A DNA stretch of 64,000 nucleotides from Cribrihabitans_A pelagius (GTDB taxonomy: Bacteria > Pseudomonadota > Alphaproteobacteria > Rhodobacterales > Rhodobacteraceae), in the NCBI RefSeq assembly GCF_048820915.1, contig NZ_JBMERR010000008.1:123379-187378 (forward strand), in the 5' to 3' direction. Of the stretch, positions 18,090 to 26,517 are shown piece by piece; the stretch's first letter is position 1; every line of letters begins with the position of its first letter. Under the pieces are notes generated by a model, which had not been told where the DNA came from, did not search any database, and saw only the letters and a program-made list of their open reading frames with translations. The position numbers and the translations under genes are program-made.

Positions 18090-19868
18090 ATGCACGCTTA
18101 CCGCAGCCATACCTGCGCCGAACTGACCAAATCCAACGTCGGCGAAACCGTCCGCCTGTCGGGCTGGGTCCACCGCGTCCGCGACCACGGCGGCCTCCTG
18201 TTCATCGACCTGCGCGACCACTACGGCATGACCCAGGTGATGGCGGACCCGGACAGCCCGGTGTTCGCCGCGATCGAGAAGGTCCGCAGCGAATGGTGCA
18301 TCCGTATCGATGGCGAGGTGAAAGCGCGCGACGAAAGCCTGGTGAACCCGAAGATCCCGACCGGTGAGATCGAGGTGTTCATCCGCGACCTTGAGGTTCT
18401 GGGCAAGTCCGAGGAACTGCCGCTGATGGTCTTCGGCGATCAGGAATACCCCGAGGAGACCCGCCTGCGCTACCGCTACCTGGACCTGCGCCGCGAGAAG
18501 ATGCAGAAGAACATGCTCCTGCGCTCCAACATGGTGGCCTCGATCCGGCGCCGTATGTGGGACATCGGCTTCAATGAATACCAGACCCCGATCATCACCG
18601 CGTCGTCGCCTGAAGGCGCGCGCGACTTCCTGGTGCCCTCGCGCCTGCACCCGGGCAGGTTCTACGCCCTGCCGCAGGCGCCGCAGCAGTTCAAGCAGCT
18701 GATGATGGTCTCGGGCTTTGACAAGTATTTCCAGATCGCGCCCTGCTTCCGCGACGAGGATCCGCGCGCCGACCGCTCCCCGACCGACTTCTACCAGCTT
18801 GACATGGAGATGTCGTTCGTCACCCAGCAGGATGTTTTTGACACCATCGAGCCGGTGATGAAGGGCGTGTTCGAGGAGTTCGGCGGCGGCCGCAAGGTGG
18901 ACCAGGAGTGGCCGCAGATCTCCTACCGCGATGCGGCGCTGTGGTATGGCACCGACAAGCCGGACCTCAGGAACCCGATCAAGATGCAAGTGGTCTCCGA
19001 GCATTTCCGCGGCTCGGGCTTTGCGATCTTTGCCAAGCTGCTGGAGCAGGACGGCACCGAAATCCGCGCCATCCCGGCGCCCAAGGGCGGCTCGCGCAAG
19101 TTCTGCGACCGGATGAACGCCTTTGCCCAGAAGGAAGGCTTGCCGGGCATGGGCTACATCTTCTGGCGCGAAGGCACAGAGGGCATGGAAGCGGCCGGCC
19201 CGCTGGCCAAGAACATCGGGCCCGAGCGCACCGAAGCGATCCGCCAGCAGCTCGGCCTGGGCGTCGGCGACGCGGCCTTCTTCCTCGGCGGCAAGCCGAA
19301 GAGTTTCGAAACCGTGGCGGGCAAGGCGCGCGTGGTGATCGGCGAGGAGCTGGGCCTCACCGAAAAGGACCGCTTCGCATTTGCCTGGATCGTGGATTTC
19401 CCGATCTACCAGGAGGACGAGGAGAGCGGGAAGCTGGACTTCGACCACAACCCGTTCTCGATGCCCAAGGGCGGCATGGAGGCGCTGGAGGGCGATCCGC
19501 TGGCGGTGACCGGCTACCAGTACGACCTGGCTTGCAACGGCTATGAGCTGGTCTCCGGCGCGATCCGGAACCACAAGCCGGAGATCATGTTCAAGGCCTT
19601 TGAAATCGCCGGGTATGGCGAGGACGAAGTCAAGAAGCGCTTTGGCGGCATGGTCAACGCGTTCCAGTACGGCGCGCCGCCGCACGGCGGCTGCGCGGCT
19701 GGCATCGACCGGATGGTGATGCTGCTGGCGGATGAGGCCAACATCCGCGAGGTCATCATGTTCCCGATGAACCAGCGTGCCGAGGATCTGATGATGAACG
19801 CGCCCTCCGAGCCGGCGCCGGAACAGCTGATGGAGCTGAACCTGCGGGTGATCCCCCAGGACCAGTAA
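18090..19868 (+). CDS. aspS: Aspartyl-tRNA synthetase
   Basis: Class II aminoacyl-tRNA synthetase of 592 residues, normal bacterial length. The N-terminal OB-fold anticodon-binding domain covers about 1-110 (GETVRLSGWVHRVRDHGGLL). The catalytic core includes LRYRYLDLRR, motif 2 CFRDEDPRADRSPTDFYQLD, the bacterial GAD insertion in the middle, and motif 3 GGCAAGIDRMVMLL near the C-terminus. The start MHAYRSHTCAEL matches the family; the frame remains open upstream without conserved sequence. Whether it also charges tRNA-Asn cannot be read from the sequence alone. Confidence 0.97.
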   Translation: MHAYRSHTCAELTKSNVGETVRLSGWVHRVRDHGGLLFIDLRDHYGMTQVMADPDSPVFAAIEKVRSEWCIRIDGEVKARDESLVNPKIPTGEIEVFIRDLEVLGKSEELPLMVFGDQEYPEETRLRYRYLDLRREKMQKNMLLRSNMVASIRRRMWDIGFNEYQTPIITASSPEGARDFLVPSRLHPGRFYALPQAPQQFKQLMMVSGFDKYFQIAPCFRDEDPRADRSPTDFYQLDMEMSFVTQQDVFDTIEPVMKGVFEEFGGGRKVDQEWPQISYRDAALWYGTDKPDLRNPIKMQVVSEHFRGSGFAIFAKLLEQDGTEIRAIPAPKGGSRKFCDRMNAFAQKEGLPGMGYIFWREGTEGMEAAGPLAKNIGPERTEAIRQQLGLGVGDAAFFLGGKPKSFETVAGKARVVIGEELGLTEKDRFAFAWIVDFPIYQEDEESGKLDFDHNPFSMPKGGMEALEGDPLAVTGYQYDLACNGYELVSGAIRNHKPEIMFKAFEIAGYGEDEVKKRFGGMVNAFQYGAPPHGGCAAGIDRMVMLLADEANIREVIMFPMNQRAEDLMMNAPSEPAPEQLMELNLRVIPQDQ

Positions 19869-19894
19869 GTTCTGCAGCAGACAGCAATCGCTTC

Positions 19895-19926
19895 AGGCCC
19901 GGGCCCGCAAGGCCCGGGCCTTTTCT
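19895..19926 (+). terminator. Rho-independent terminator of aspS
   Basis: AGGCCCGGGCC (19895-19905) pairs with GGCCCGGGCCT (19911-19921) over a CGCAA loop, and the stem runs into TTTT. Confidence 0.85.
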
Positions 19927-19946
19927 GTATCCGTCCGCCGCAGGCG

Positions 19947-20016
19947 CCGGAATTTTCAAAAATTCCGGCCCGGAAAACACGGTGTTTTCCGTCCCGTTTT
20001 CCGTGCCGGAAAACGG
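19947..20016. repeat. Cluster of three perfect inverted repeats
   Basis: CCGGAATTTT/AAAATTCCGG (19947-19968, 2-nt centre), CGGAAAACAC/GTGTTTTCCG (19971-19991, 1-nt centre) and CCGTTTTCC/GGAAAACGG (19994-20016, 5-nt centre) follow each other with 2-bp spacers. GGAAAAC or its complement occurs four times, so alternative pairings between units are possible. The element lies between the aspS terminator and the DUF1800 gene. Confidence 0.75.
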
Positions 20017-20136
20017 CTGCGCCAAACTGCGACGGAAGCGGCGGCATTCTGCGTATCACCAGAGATTGCGCTGTGGAGCAAAGAGGCGATGCGCTAGGCT
20101 GCTCACGCGCAGACTGCGGCAAGGGAGAGCGGAACA

Positions 20137-21531
20137 ATGGCTTACAACGCGGAACTGGCCGCGATCCGGTTTGGCACCGGCCTGTCGCCTGCCATCGCAC
20201 CGCCCGTTTCGGCTGGTGCCATGCTGGCGCTGCTGCAAGGGCCGGACCGTATGGCGGAGCGCTTCCCGGTGCTGAGCTTCGGCACGGCCTTGGAGACCAG
20301 CAGGGAGTTCATCCGGCTGCGGCGGCAGAAGAACAAGCTGCGCGGCCAGCCGGGGTATGAGGCCGCGGAAAAAGCCTATCGCACCGTCCGCCGCAAACAG
20401 GGGCGCCTGCGGCTGGACTGGCACCGCCAGCGCCTGTTGCGCTGGTGCCGCACCGAAGACGGGTTCCGCGAGCGGCTGGCGCTGTTCTGGGCCGACCACT
20501 TCACTGCGCAGGGCAAGTCCGGCGCGTTCCGCCACCTCGCGGCACCTTACGCCGAAACCGTGATCCGTCCGCACCTGTCCGGCCGGTTCGAAGACATGCT
20601 GACCGCCGCCGTCACCAGCCCCTTGATGCTGCACTACCTGGATCAGAACCGCTCGGCCGGGCCGGGCAGCCGCCGGGCAGACCGCGCAGGCCGTTCGGGC
20701 CGCGCCGCCGGATTGAACGAGAATCTGGCACGCGAGGTGCTGGAGCTGCATACGCTGGGCGTGGGCGGACCTTATACCCAAACCGATGTGCGCCAGCTGG
20801 CGGAGCTGTTCACCGGGCTGACCTACACCGTGAAGGACGGCTTTCGCTACCAGCCGGGCATGGCAGAGCCGGGGGCGGAAACCGTTCTGGGGCAGAGCTA
20901 TGGCGGCGGCCGGCCGCGGCTGGAGCAGGTGCTGGAAGCACTGCGCGGCCTCGCCCGCCACCCTGCCACTGCCCGCCACCTGGCGCGGAAGATTGCGGTG
21001 CATTTCCTGTCCGACCAGCCGCCCGAGGCGCTGGTTCAGCATCTGGAGACCCGCTACCTGGACACCGGCGGCGACCTCGCGCAGGTCTATGCCGCGATGC
21101 TGGAACATCCCGCAGCTTGGCAGCCGGAGCTTGCCAACGTGAAGCCGCCCTTCGGCTTCATCGCCTCGGCCTGCCGCGCCTTGGGCGTATCCGAGCGCGA
21201 ATTGGGGGCGCTGAACCCAGGGCAGGTGCGCGGGCTCCTGATGGCGCCGCTGGCAGTGATGGGGCAGCGCTGGGAATTCTCCTCAGGCCCGGATGGCTGG
21301 CCGGAGGCGGACAGCGCCTGGATCACCCCGCAGGCGCTGGCCGCGCGGCTGCGCTGGAGCATGAGCGCGCCGCGCCGCCTCCTGGAGCCGCTGCCCGACC
21401 CGCGCGCCTTTGCCCAGGCCGCACTGGGCCAGTTTGCCGCGCCGCGGGTGGAGTTTGCCGCCCGCGCTGCCGAAACCGAAAGCGAGGGCGTCGGCCTGGT
21501 CCTGGCTTCGCCCGCCTTTCAGCGCCGGTAA
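20137..21531 (+). CDS. DUF1800 family protein
   Basis: A 464-residue protein of the DUF1800 family. The first helix-rich block is LAAIRFGTGLSPAIA, then the conserved DWHRQRLLRWCRTEDGFRER and FWADHFTA (about 120-130), NENLAREVLELHTLGVGGPY (about 196-215) and YTQTDVRQLAELFTGLTY. Family members are usually found with DUF1501 partners and are thought to act outside the cytoplasm, although this one shows no obvious signal peptide. Its biochemical function is unknown. The downstream DUF1501 gene begins 11 bp after the stop, so the two form an operon. Confidence 0.9.
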   Translation: MAYNAELAAIRFGTGLSPAIAPPVSAGAMLALLQGPDRMAERFPVLSFGTALETSREFIRLRRQKNKLRGQPGYEAAEKAYRTVRRKQGRLRLDWHRQRLLRWCRTEDGFRERLALFWADHFTAQGKSGAFRHLAAPYAETVIRPHLSGRFEDMLTAAVTSPLMLHYLDQNRSAGPGSRRADRAGRSGRAAGLNENLAREVLELHTLGVGGPYTQTDVRQLAELFTGLTYTVKDGFRYQPGMAEPGAETVLGQSYGGGRPRLEQVLEALRGLARHPATARHLARKIAVHFLSDQPPEALVQHLETRYLDTGGDLAQVYAAMLEHPAAWQPELANVKPPFGFIASACRALGVSERELGALNPGQVRGLLMAPLAVMGQRWEFSSGPDGWPEADSAWITPQALAARLRWSMSAPRRLLEPLPDPRAFAQAALGQFAAPRVEFAARAAETESEGVGLVLASPAFQRR

Positions 21532-21542
21532 CAGGAGTTCTG

Positions 21543-22781
21543 ATGATGCAGCTGACCCGCCGTGCCTTGCTTGCCCGCTCCGCCGCCCTTGGCTGCTCAC
21601 TGGCGGCGAGCCCCCTTGTGACCCCGGTGAGCTTTGCCGCCGCCCCCTGGGATACCCGCCTGGTGGTCATCATCCTGCGCGGCGGCATGGACGCGCTCGA
21701 CGTGGTGCAGCCCTATGGCGACGCGCAATTCGCAGGCCTGCGCCCGACGCTGCAGGGCGGACCAGGCGCGGGCGCCCCGGACTTGGACGGTTTCTACGCC
21801 CTGCACCCGGGCCTTGCGCCGCTGATGCCGCTCTGGCGCAAGGGCGAACTGGGCTTCGTGCAGGCGGTCTCCACTCCTTACCGCGACCGGCGCAGCCATT
21901 TCGACGGCCAGGACCTGCTGGAAGCAGGCACACCCGGGCTGGGACAGGCCGATGGCGGCTGGCTGAACCGTTTCCTGCAGCAGATCCCCGGGGTCGAGCC
22001 GCGCACCGCCTTTGCGATTGGCCAGGAGCGGATGCTGCTTCTGGAGGGCGCAGCACCGGTGGCGGAATGGGCGCCGGGCGCGAGCCTTGCGATGAGCCCC
22101 CAGGCGGAGCGGTTGGCGGCGCTGCTGATGGAGGACGACCCGCTGTTCCACGCCGCGCTGAACGAGGCGCTGGAGCTGACCCGCGCTGATCCCGGCTTCG
22201 GCGCCGGAAGCGGGGACGCGGAGGACGCGGAGGACGCAGGGAGTGCAGCGGCGCAAATGGGCATGATGCAGGCGCCGCCGGGCAAGGCGCATCAGCAGGT
22301 GGCGGACTACGCCGCCGCGCAGCTGCGCGGCGATACGCGGATTGCAGCCTTTTCGATCAACGGCTGGGACACGCACAGCCGCCAGGCGGGCGCGCTGAAG
22401 GCGGCCCTGGGCCGGTTGTCTGACACCGTCCTGGGCCTGCAGAGCGGCGTCGGGCCGGAAGTTTGGGGCAAGACCGCAGTTGTGGCGGTCACCGAGTTCG
22501 GCCGAACCGCGCGCGAGAACGGCACCGGCGGCACCGATCACGGCACTGGCGGTGCGATGCTGCTGGCAGGCGGCGCGATCCGCGGCGGCCGGGTGCTCGG
22601 GCGCTGGCCCGGGCTGGCCGAGGCCGATCTCTACGACCGCCGCGACCTGATGCCGACGGACGACCTGCGCCGCCAGCTGGCCTGGCTGCTGCACGGGCTG
22701 GCCGGCGCCGGGCAGGGGGATCTGGAGCGCAAGGTGTTTCCCGGACTGTCGATGGGGGGTGATCCGGGTCTGCTGCTGTAG
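21543..22781 (+). CDS. DUF1501 family protein, Tat-exported
   Basis: A 412-residue protein with a twin-arginine signal (R6-R7 in LTRRALLARS, then a hydrophobic stretch to about residue 33). After it comes DTRLVVIILRGGMDALDVVQ, the family hallmark resembling the metal site of the alkaline phosphatase/sulfatase superfamily. Later blocks are RRSHFDGQDLLEAG, FSINGWDTH near residue 270 and VTEFGRTARENG with DHGTGGA. This is consistent with a periplasmic metal-dependent hydrolase-like fold; the substrate is unknown. Two ATGs (21543, 21546) are possible starts. It pairs with the DUF1800 gene. Confidence 0.9.
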   Translation: MMQLTRRALLARSAALGCSLAASPLVTPVSFAAAPWDTRLVVIILRGGMDALDVVQPYGDAQFAGLRPTLQGGPGAGAPDLDGFYALHPGLAPLMPLWRKGELGFVQAVSTPYRDRRSHFDGQDLLEAGTPGLGQADGGWLNRFLQQIPGVEPRTAFAIGQERMLLLEGAAPVAEWAPGASLAMSPQAERLAALLMEDDPLFHAALNEALELTRADPGFGAGSGDAEDAEDAGSAAAQMGMMQAPPGKAHQQVADYAAAQLRGDTRIAAFSINGWDTHSRQAGALKAALGRLSDTVLGLQSGVGPEVWGKTAVVAVTEFGRTARENGTGGTDHGTGGAMLLAGGAIRGGRVLGRWPGLAEADLYDRRDLMPTDDLRRQLAWLLHGLAGAGQGDLERKVFPGLSMGGDPGLLL

Positions 22782-23105
22782 CGCTTGCTGGGGCGGTGCC
22801 GGAGGCCTGTCCCTTTGCCGCCTCTGGCCGCTGTAGCGGAACCGGCATATTTGCCTGGAGCATCGGTTTTCGCTAGGGGCTTGCGTGAGATCCGGCCGGT
22901 TTCGGCCGATATGCGGTCTTGTGACCGACCTCTTGGACATGCGCGAAGGTGTTCGTTTCCTTTGCGCCAGGAGAGGGCCGGACGCTTGGTGCTGTCCCGG
23001 CGGGACCGGTGCGCCCACCATCCTGTGACAGGCGCAAGCCAAAGCGGGCTTCCCGGGTTGCCCAGGGCCAGGAGCGCGGGCGGCAACGCCGCTTCGGGCG
23101 GCCGC
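22782..23105. other. 324-bp gap between DUF1501 and a leftward gene
   Basis: Convergent region. I see short GC-rich inverted repeats but no stem with a T-tract and no reading frame worth calling. Confidence 0.4.
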
Positions 23106-23246
23106 CTAGCGTTCCGGCGGGTGCAGGATCAGCGGGCGGCTGGCGGCGCGGCGGCGGTTGCGGCGAATGCCGCGGGCCTCGAACCAGGCCTGCGCATAGA
23201 GCACGATGGCGAGCGCCGCGAGGGTGGTCAGAAACGTCCCGATCAT
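23106..23246 (-). CDS. Small single-span membrane protein, 46 residues
   Basis: The frame begins MIGTFLTTLAALAIVLYAQA, one transmembrane helix, and continues with a strongly basic tail (ARGIRRNRRRAASR) ending LILHPPER. The positive-inside rule puts the tail in the cytoplasm. The ATG is one base after the stop of the response regulator (TGAGATG), so it is very likely translated by coupling. No family is recognised. Its position suggests it accompanies the regulator, but that is only context. Confidence 0.6.
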   Translation of the reverse strand: MIGTFLTTLAALAIVLYAQAWFEARGIRRNRRRAASRPLILHPPER

Positions 23247-23247
23247 C

Positions 23248-23967
23248 TCAGATGGCGGCCGGGCGCTGCAATCGTTCCTGCACAAGACCGGCGATGGCGG
23301 CGGTATCGCAGGCCAGCGGCCCGCCGTCCTGCCGGGCCTGCGCCAGGCGGTCGGCGGCATCGGCCAGCGGGCGGTCTCCGGCGCTGCGGGCAACACCGCC
23401 GAGGAACTGCGCGATGTAGTCGAGCGCCTGCCCGCCTTGCGATTCGTTCAGCACGTCGGCGGCATGGGCCATGTCGTCGCGGAAGGCGAGGAAGTCGGGC
23501 TCCACCGTTTCGTCCTCCAGCGCGCGCGGGCCGGGCATCCCGCGGCCGAGCGGCATGCAGGAGAGGATCGCCTGCTGGAATGCCGCAAGCGAGGTGATCG
23601 GCTTGGGCAGGAAACCGGCGGCACCGGCCTCCAGTGCGGCGTCCTCCAGCGCGGGATCGCCGGAGAGCGCCAGGATCACGCCGGGGCGCGGGCTTGCGTC
23701 CATCAGCTCTCGGATGAGATCCAGGCCGGAGCCGTCCGGCAGGCCGAGATCGGCGATCAGCACGGAGGGCCGGTAGGTCTGCAGGTGGCGGCGCGCCGAT
23801 TTCAGGCAGTCCGCGCGGCGGATGCGGGCGCCGCTGCGCAGGCAGAGGAGGCGCAGCGCTTCGCAGGCAAAGCGGCTGTCCTCGACCACAAGTATGGTCA
23901 GCCCCAGCAGCGGGCGGCGGGTGGTCGGCAAACGTTGTGCCGCGGCAAACAGGTCCAAATCGTCCAT
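23248..23967 (-). CDS. Response regulator, REC domain with helical C-terminal extension
   Basis: A 239-residue protein using the ATG at 23967, with AAGGAG ten bases upstream. The receiver domain spans about 23-137: acidic pair E29-D30 in ILVVEDSR, phospho-acceptor D73 in IADLGLPDGSG, the conserved Ser in ALSGDPA and K122 in FLPKPI. Residues 165-239 are helical and lack a DNA-binding motif, so it may resemble an HPt-like or partner-binding domain. No histidine kinase lies nearby. It is transcribed away from the epimerase gene and followed at once by the small membrane-protein gene. Confidence 0.88.
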   Translation of the reverse strand: MDDLDLFAAAQRLPTTRRPLLGLTILVVEDSRFACEALRLLCLRSGARIRRADCLKSARRHLQTYRPSVLIADLGLPDGSGLDLIRELMDASPRPGVILALSGDPALEDAALEAGAAGFLPKPITSLAAFQQAILSCMPLGRGMPGPRALEDETVEPDFLAFRDDMAHAADVLNESQGGQALDYIAQFLGGVARSAGDRPLADAADRLAQARQDGGPLACDTAAIAGLVQERLQRPAAI

Positions 23968-24135
23968 AACTAACAAGCTCCTTGCGGGAATCTCCGTGCA
24001 GGTCGACTCTGACGCTAGGGAGACTAGGCTAATTCCGGGTTAACGGCAGGTCCCGTGCGGATTGGCGCACTTGCCCGCGTCCCGGCTGCCGCGCATAAGC
24101 GGGGCAGGAATGACAGTGAGAGGAGCACCCCCGTC

Positions 24136-24540
24136 ATGATTGGACGCCTGAACCACGTTGCCATCGCCGTGCCCGATCTGGAGGCGGCCTCGGCCCAGTA
24201 CCGCGACGCGCTGGGCGCCAAGGTGGGCGCGCCGCAGGACGAGCCGGATCATGGCGTGACGGTGGTGTTCATCGAGCTTCCCAACACCAAGATCGAGCTG
24301 CTCTATCCGCTGGGCGGGAACTCCCCGATCGCGGGCTTCCTGGAAAAGAACCCCTCGGGCGGCATCCACCATGTCTGCTACGAGGTGGAAGACATCCTGG
24401 CGGCGCGTGACCACCTGAAGGCGCAGGGCGCGCGGGTGCTGGGCTCGGGCGAGCCCAAGATCGGCGCCCACGGCAAGCCGGTGCTGTTCCTGCATCCGAA
24501 GGATTTCAACGGCTGCCTGGTGGAACTCGAACAGGTTTGA
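24136..24540 (+). CDS. mce: Methylmalonyl-CoA epimerase
   Basis: A 134-residue vicinal-oxygen-chelate enzyme that interconverts (2S)- and (2R)-methylmalonyl-CoA in propionyl-CoA assimilation and the ethylmalonyl-CoA pathway. Metal ligands expected in the family are visible: H7 in LNHVAIAVPDLE, a second His in GGIHHVCYEVED and the C-terminal Glu in CLVELEQV. The start MIGRLNHVAI is family-typical. It is followed by the DUF1467 gene, a conserved roseobacter pairing. MeaB, which services methylmalonyl-CoA mutase, lies 30 kb away. Confidence 0.94.
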   Translation: MIGRLNHVAIAVPDLEAASAQYRDALGAKVGAPQDEPDHGVTVVFIELPNTKIELLYPLGGNSPIAGFLEKNPSGGIHHVCYEVEDILAARDHLKAQGARVLGSGEPKIGAHGKPVLFLHPKDFNGCLVELEQV

Positions 24541-24597
24541 GGCTAGAAGCGGCCTGCCCCGGCGGCCGGGGCAGGGCAATAGCAAGGGGTCTGCGCC

Positions 24598-24873
24598 ATG
24601 GGCATCACATCCGGACTGGTTCTATACGCGGTGATCTGGTTCCTGACGTTCCTGGTCGTGATCCCGATCCGGCTGGAAACCCAAGGCGACCGGGGCGAGA
24701 TCGTGCCCGGCACGCACGCGGGCGCGCCGGAGCAGCACCACCTGAAGCGCAAGGCCTGGATTACCACGGGGGTTGCGGCGCTGCTCTGGGCGGTAATTGC
24801 GGGGATCATCCTGTCCGGCATCATCTCGGTCAATGATTTTGACTGGATGGACATGATGCCCGATCCGGAGTGA
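24598..24873 (+). CDS. DUF1467 family membrane protein
   Basis: A 91-residue protein with two transmembrane helices: LVLYAVIWFLTFLVVIPI (about 6-24) and ITTGVAALLWAVIAGIILS (about 58-77). Between them is the family loop LETQGDRGEIVPGTHAGAPE. It ends in an acidic tail (DFDWMDMMPDPE). The family is restricted to alphaproteobacteria and has no known function. It is 57 bp downstream of mce and probably in the same operon. Confidence 0.88.
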   Translation: MGITSGLVLYAVIWFLTFLVVIPIRLETQGDRGEIVPGTHAGAPEQHHLKRKAWITTGVAALLWAVIAGIILSGIISVNDFDWMDMMPDPE

Positions 24874-24961
24874 TCCGGGGCTCCTGTTCGCACAAGCTGG
24901 ACCCGAGACCTCCCGCCCGGCGCCGGAAGCATCAAAGATGCCGCTGCGCCCGCTGGGCCGG

Positions 24962-24983
24962 GCGCCGCGCTGGCGCGCGGCGC
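24962..24983 (+). terminator. GC-rich hairpin after the mce operon
   Basis: GCGCCGCGC/GCGCGGCGC form a perfect 9-bp stem with a TGGC loop between two convergent operons. There is no T-tract. Confidence 0.45.
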
Positions 24984-25014
24984 GGGGCTGCCCCTGCAGC
25001 CGTTCCGCCAGGCC

Positions 25015-25707
25015 TCAGCCGCGGCGGCTGAGGCTGTGGAAAATATGAGTGAAGGTGGCCGCGCCGAGGATCGGCACCAAGAGATTCACTAGCGGGATCG
25101 ACAGCGGCATCGCCATCAGTGTGCCAGCGGCCCAGATCGCACCCGCATGGCGGCGGCGCATACGTTTGGCCTCCGCTGTGCCGATGCGGCGGGCGGCGGC
25201 GACGGTGAAATATTCCCGCCCCAGCAGAAAGCCGTTCAGGCCCCAGAAGATGAACGGCGCCGCGGGCGGGAACATCAGGTAGAAAATCAGCGCCAGGATA
25301 TTGGCCCCGATCAGCACGCCGAGAAAGTTCACCGTATCCTTGATGGCCTCCCAAACAGGCACGCTGGCGGCCGGGGGCAGCGCGGGATAGTGCTTGTCCT
25401 CCACCGCCTGGGCGACCTGGTCCAGGAACATCGATGTGATCGCCGAGGCCACCGGCACCATCAGGAACACCGACAAGAGCAGCATCACCAGGACCGAGCC
25501 CGCCGAGAGGAGGTCATCGAGCCAGGTGACCTCGCCGATGAGCGGAAGAGTGGTTTCCGGCCCCACCAGCCACTGGATCAGCGCGAGGAAAGCGGCATAA
25601 GAAACCACCAGAAGCGCCACCGTCAGCGCCAGGCCGAGGAACAGAACCCGGCGGAAGCGGGGATCGCCGGTCTGGCCCAGCGTCTTGAAGAAGGCGTCGA
25701 AAATCAT
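25015..25707 (-). CDS. EI24/CysZ-like integral membrane protein
   Basis: A 230-residue protein with four or more hydrophobic segments (VLFLGLALTVALLVVSYAAF, SVLVMLLLSVFLMVPVASAI, FLGVLIGANILALIFYLMFP, MAMPLSIPLVNLLVPIL). The family pattern AITSMFLDQVAQAVEDKHYP follows the second. CysZ in enterobacteria imports sulfate, but the alphaproteobacterial members are not characterised and no cys genes are nearby. The ATG overlaps the nitroreductase stop (ATGA), so the pair is coupled. Confidence 0.85.
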   Translation of the reverse strand: MIFDAFFKTLGQTGDPRFRRVLFLGLALTVALLVVSYAAFLALIQWLVGPETTLPLIGEVTWLDDLLSAGSVLVMLLLSVFLMVPVASAITSMFLDQVAQAVEDKHYPALPPAASVPVWEAIKDTVNFLGVLIGANILALIFYLMFPPAAPFIFWGLNGFLLGREYFTVAAARRIGTAEAKRMRRRHAGAIWAAGTLMAMPLSIPLVNLLVPILGAATFTHIFHSLSRRG

Positions 25708-26282
25708 TCGGTTACCCATGTGGTAATGGCGGTGACGTCGGGGCGGGGGCGCTCTGGCGGGGCGCTGCGCTCGGTGGCGATGTGGATGATGCCGGCAATG
25801 CGCTCGTGCGGCTGCAGCCCGAAGGCGTCGCGGCAGAAGCCCGCGTCGTGACTGGCCCAGCCGCTCAGCCAGTTGGCGCCCCAGCCCGCCGCCAGCGCCG
25901 CGTTCAGCAGTGCAAGGCAGGCGGCACCGGCCGAGTAGCTCTGCTCCACCGGCGGCACCTTGGGGCTCTCTCTCTGCACTTCGACCACGACCACTGCGAG
26001 TTGACCGAGGTCGAATTGGCTGCAACCCTTGGCGATGTCCTCAGGCGATTTGCCGAGCCGCGCGCCGGCCTCGGCTGTGAGCCGCGACAACCGCGCCATC
26101 GCGGGCCGCTCCACCACGATGAAGCGCCAGGGTTCCAGTTTGCCGTGATCGGGCGTGCGCGCCGCGGCGGTCAGGATCGGCAGCAACTCCTCGCGGCTGG
26201 GGGCAGGGGCGCCCAGCGTCTTGGCCGGACGCGAGCGGCGCGTCAGCAGAAATTCCAGGGCTGCGTCGTTGCGTGGGGGCAT
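25704..26282 (-). CDS. Nitroreductase family protein (YdjA type)
   Basis: A 192-residue FMN-dependent oxidoreductase. The FMN-binding N-terminus is LLTRRSRPAKTLGAPAPSRE, followed by AARTPDHGKLEPWRFIVVE, the YdjA-like signature. The C-terminal half has SAGAACLALLNAALAAGWGA and ASHDAGFCRDAFGLQPHERI. YdjA-type proteins are short nitroreductases with unknown physiological substrates. It is the first gene of a two-gene unit with the EI24 protein. Confidence 0.9.
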   Translation of the reverse strand: MPPRNDAALEFLLTRRSRPAKTLGAPAPSREELLPILTAAARTPDHGKLEPWRFIVVERPAMARLSRLTAEAGARLGKSPEDIAKGCSQFDLGQLAVVVVEVQRESPKVPPVEQSYSAGAACLALLNAALAAGWGANWLSGWASHDAGFCRDAFGLQPHERIAGIIHIATERSAPPERPRPDVTAITTWVTE

Positions 26283-26517
26283 ATGTGAAACCTTTTTACA
26301 TCAGGCGCTGCCAATGTCGGCGGCCCGGAGGGAATTTTCAAGGGGCGCCGGACTGTTGCGGGGCCTTGGGGGCTTTCCGGCGGGTGGCTGGCATGGGGCC
26401 TTGCGGGCAGCGCGGCGGTCAGGCGCGGCAGCGGGCTTGGAAGGTCGGGGCTGCAAGGTAGCCGCAGGGGCGGCGAAGTCCATGGCCTTTCCCGCTCTGA
26501 TGCGGCATCAAGGCGGC

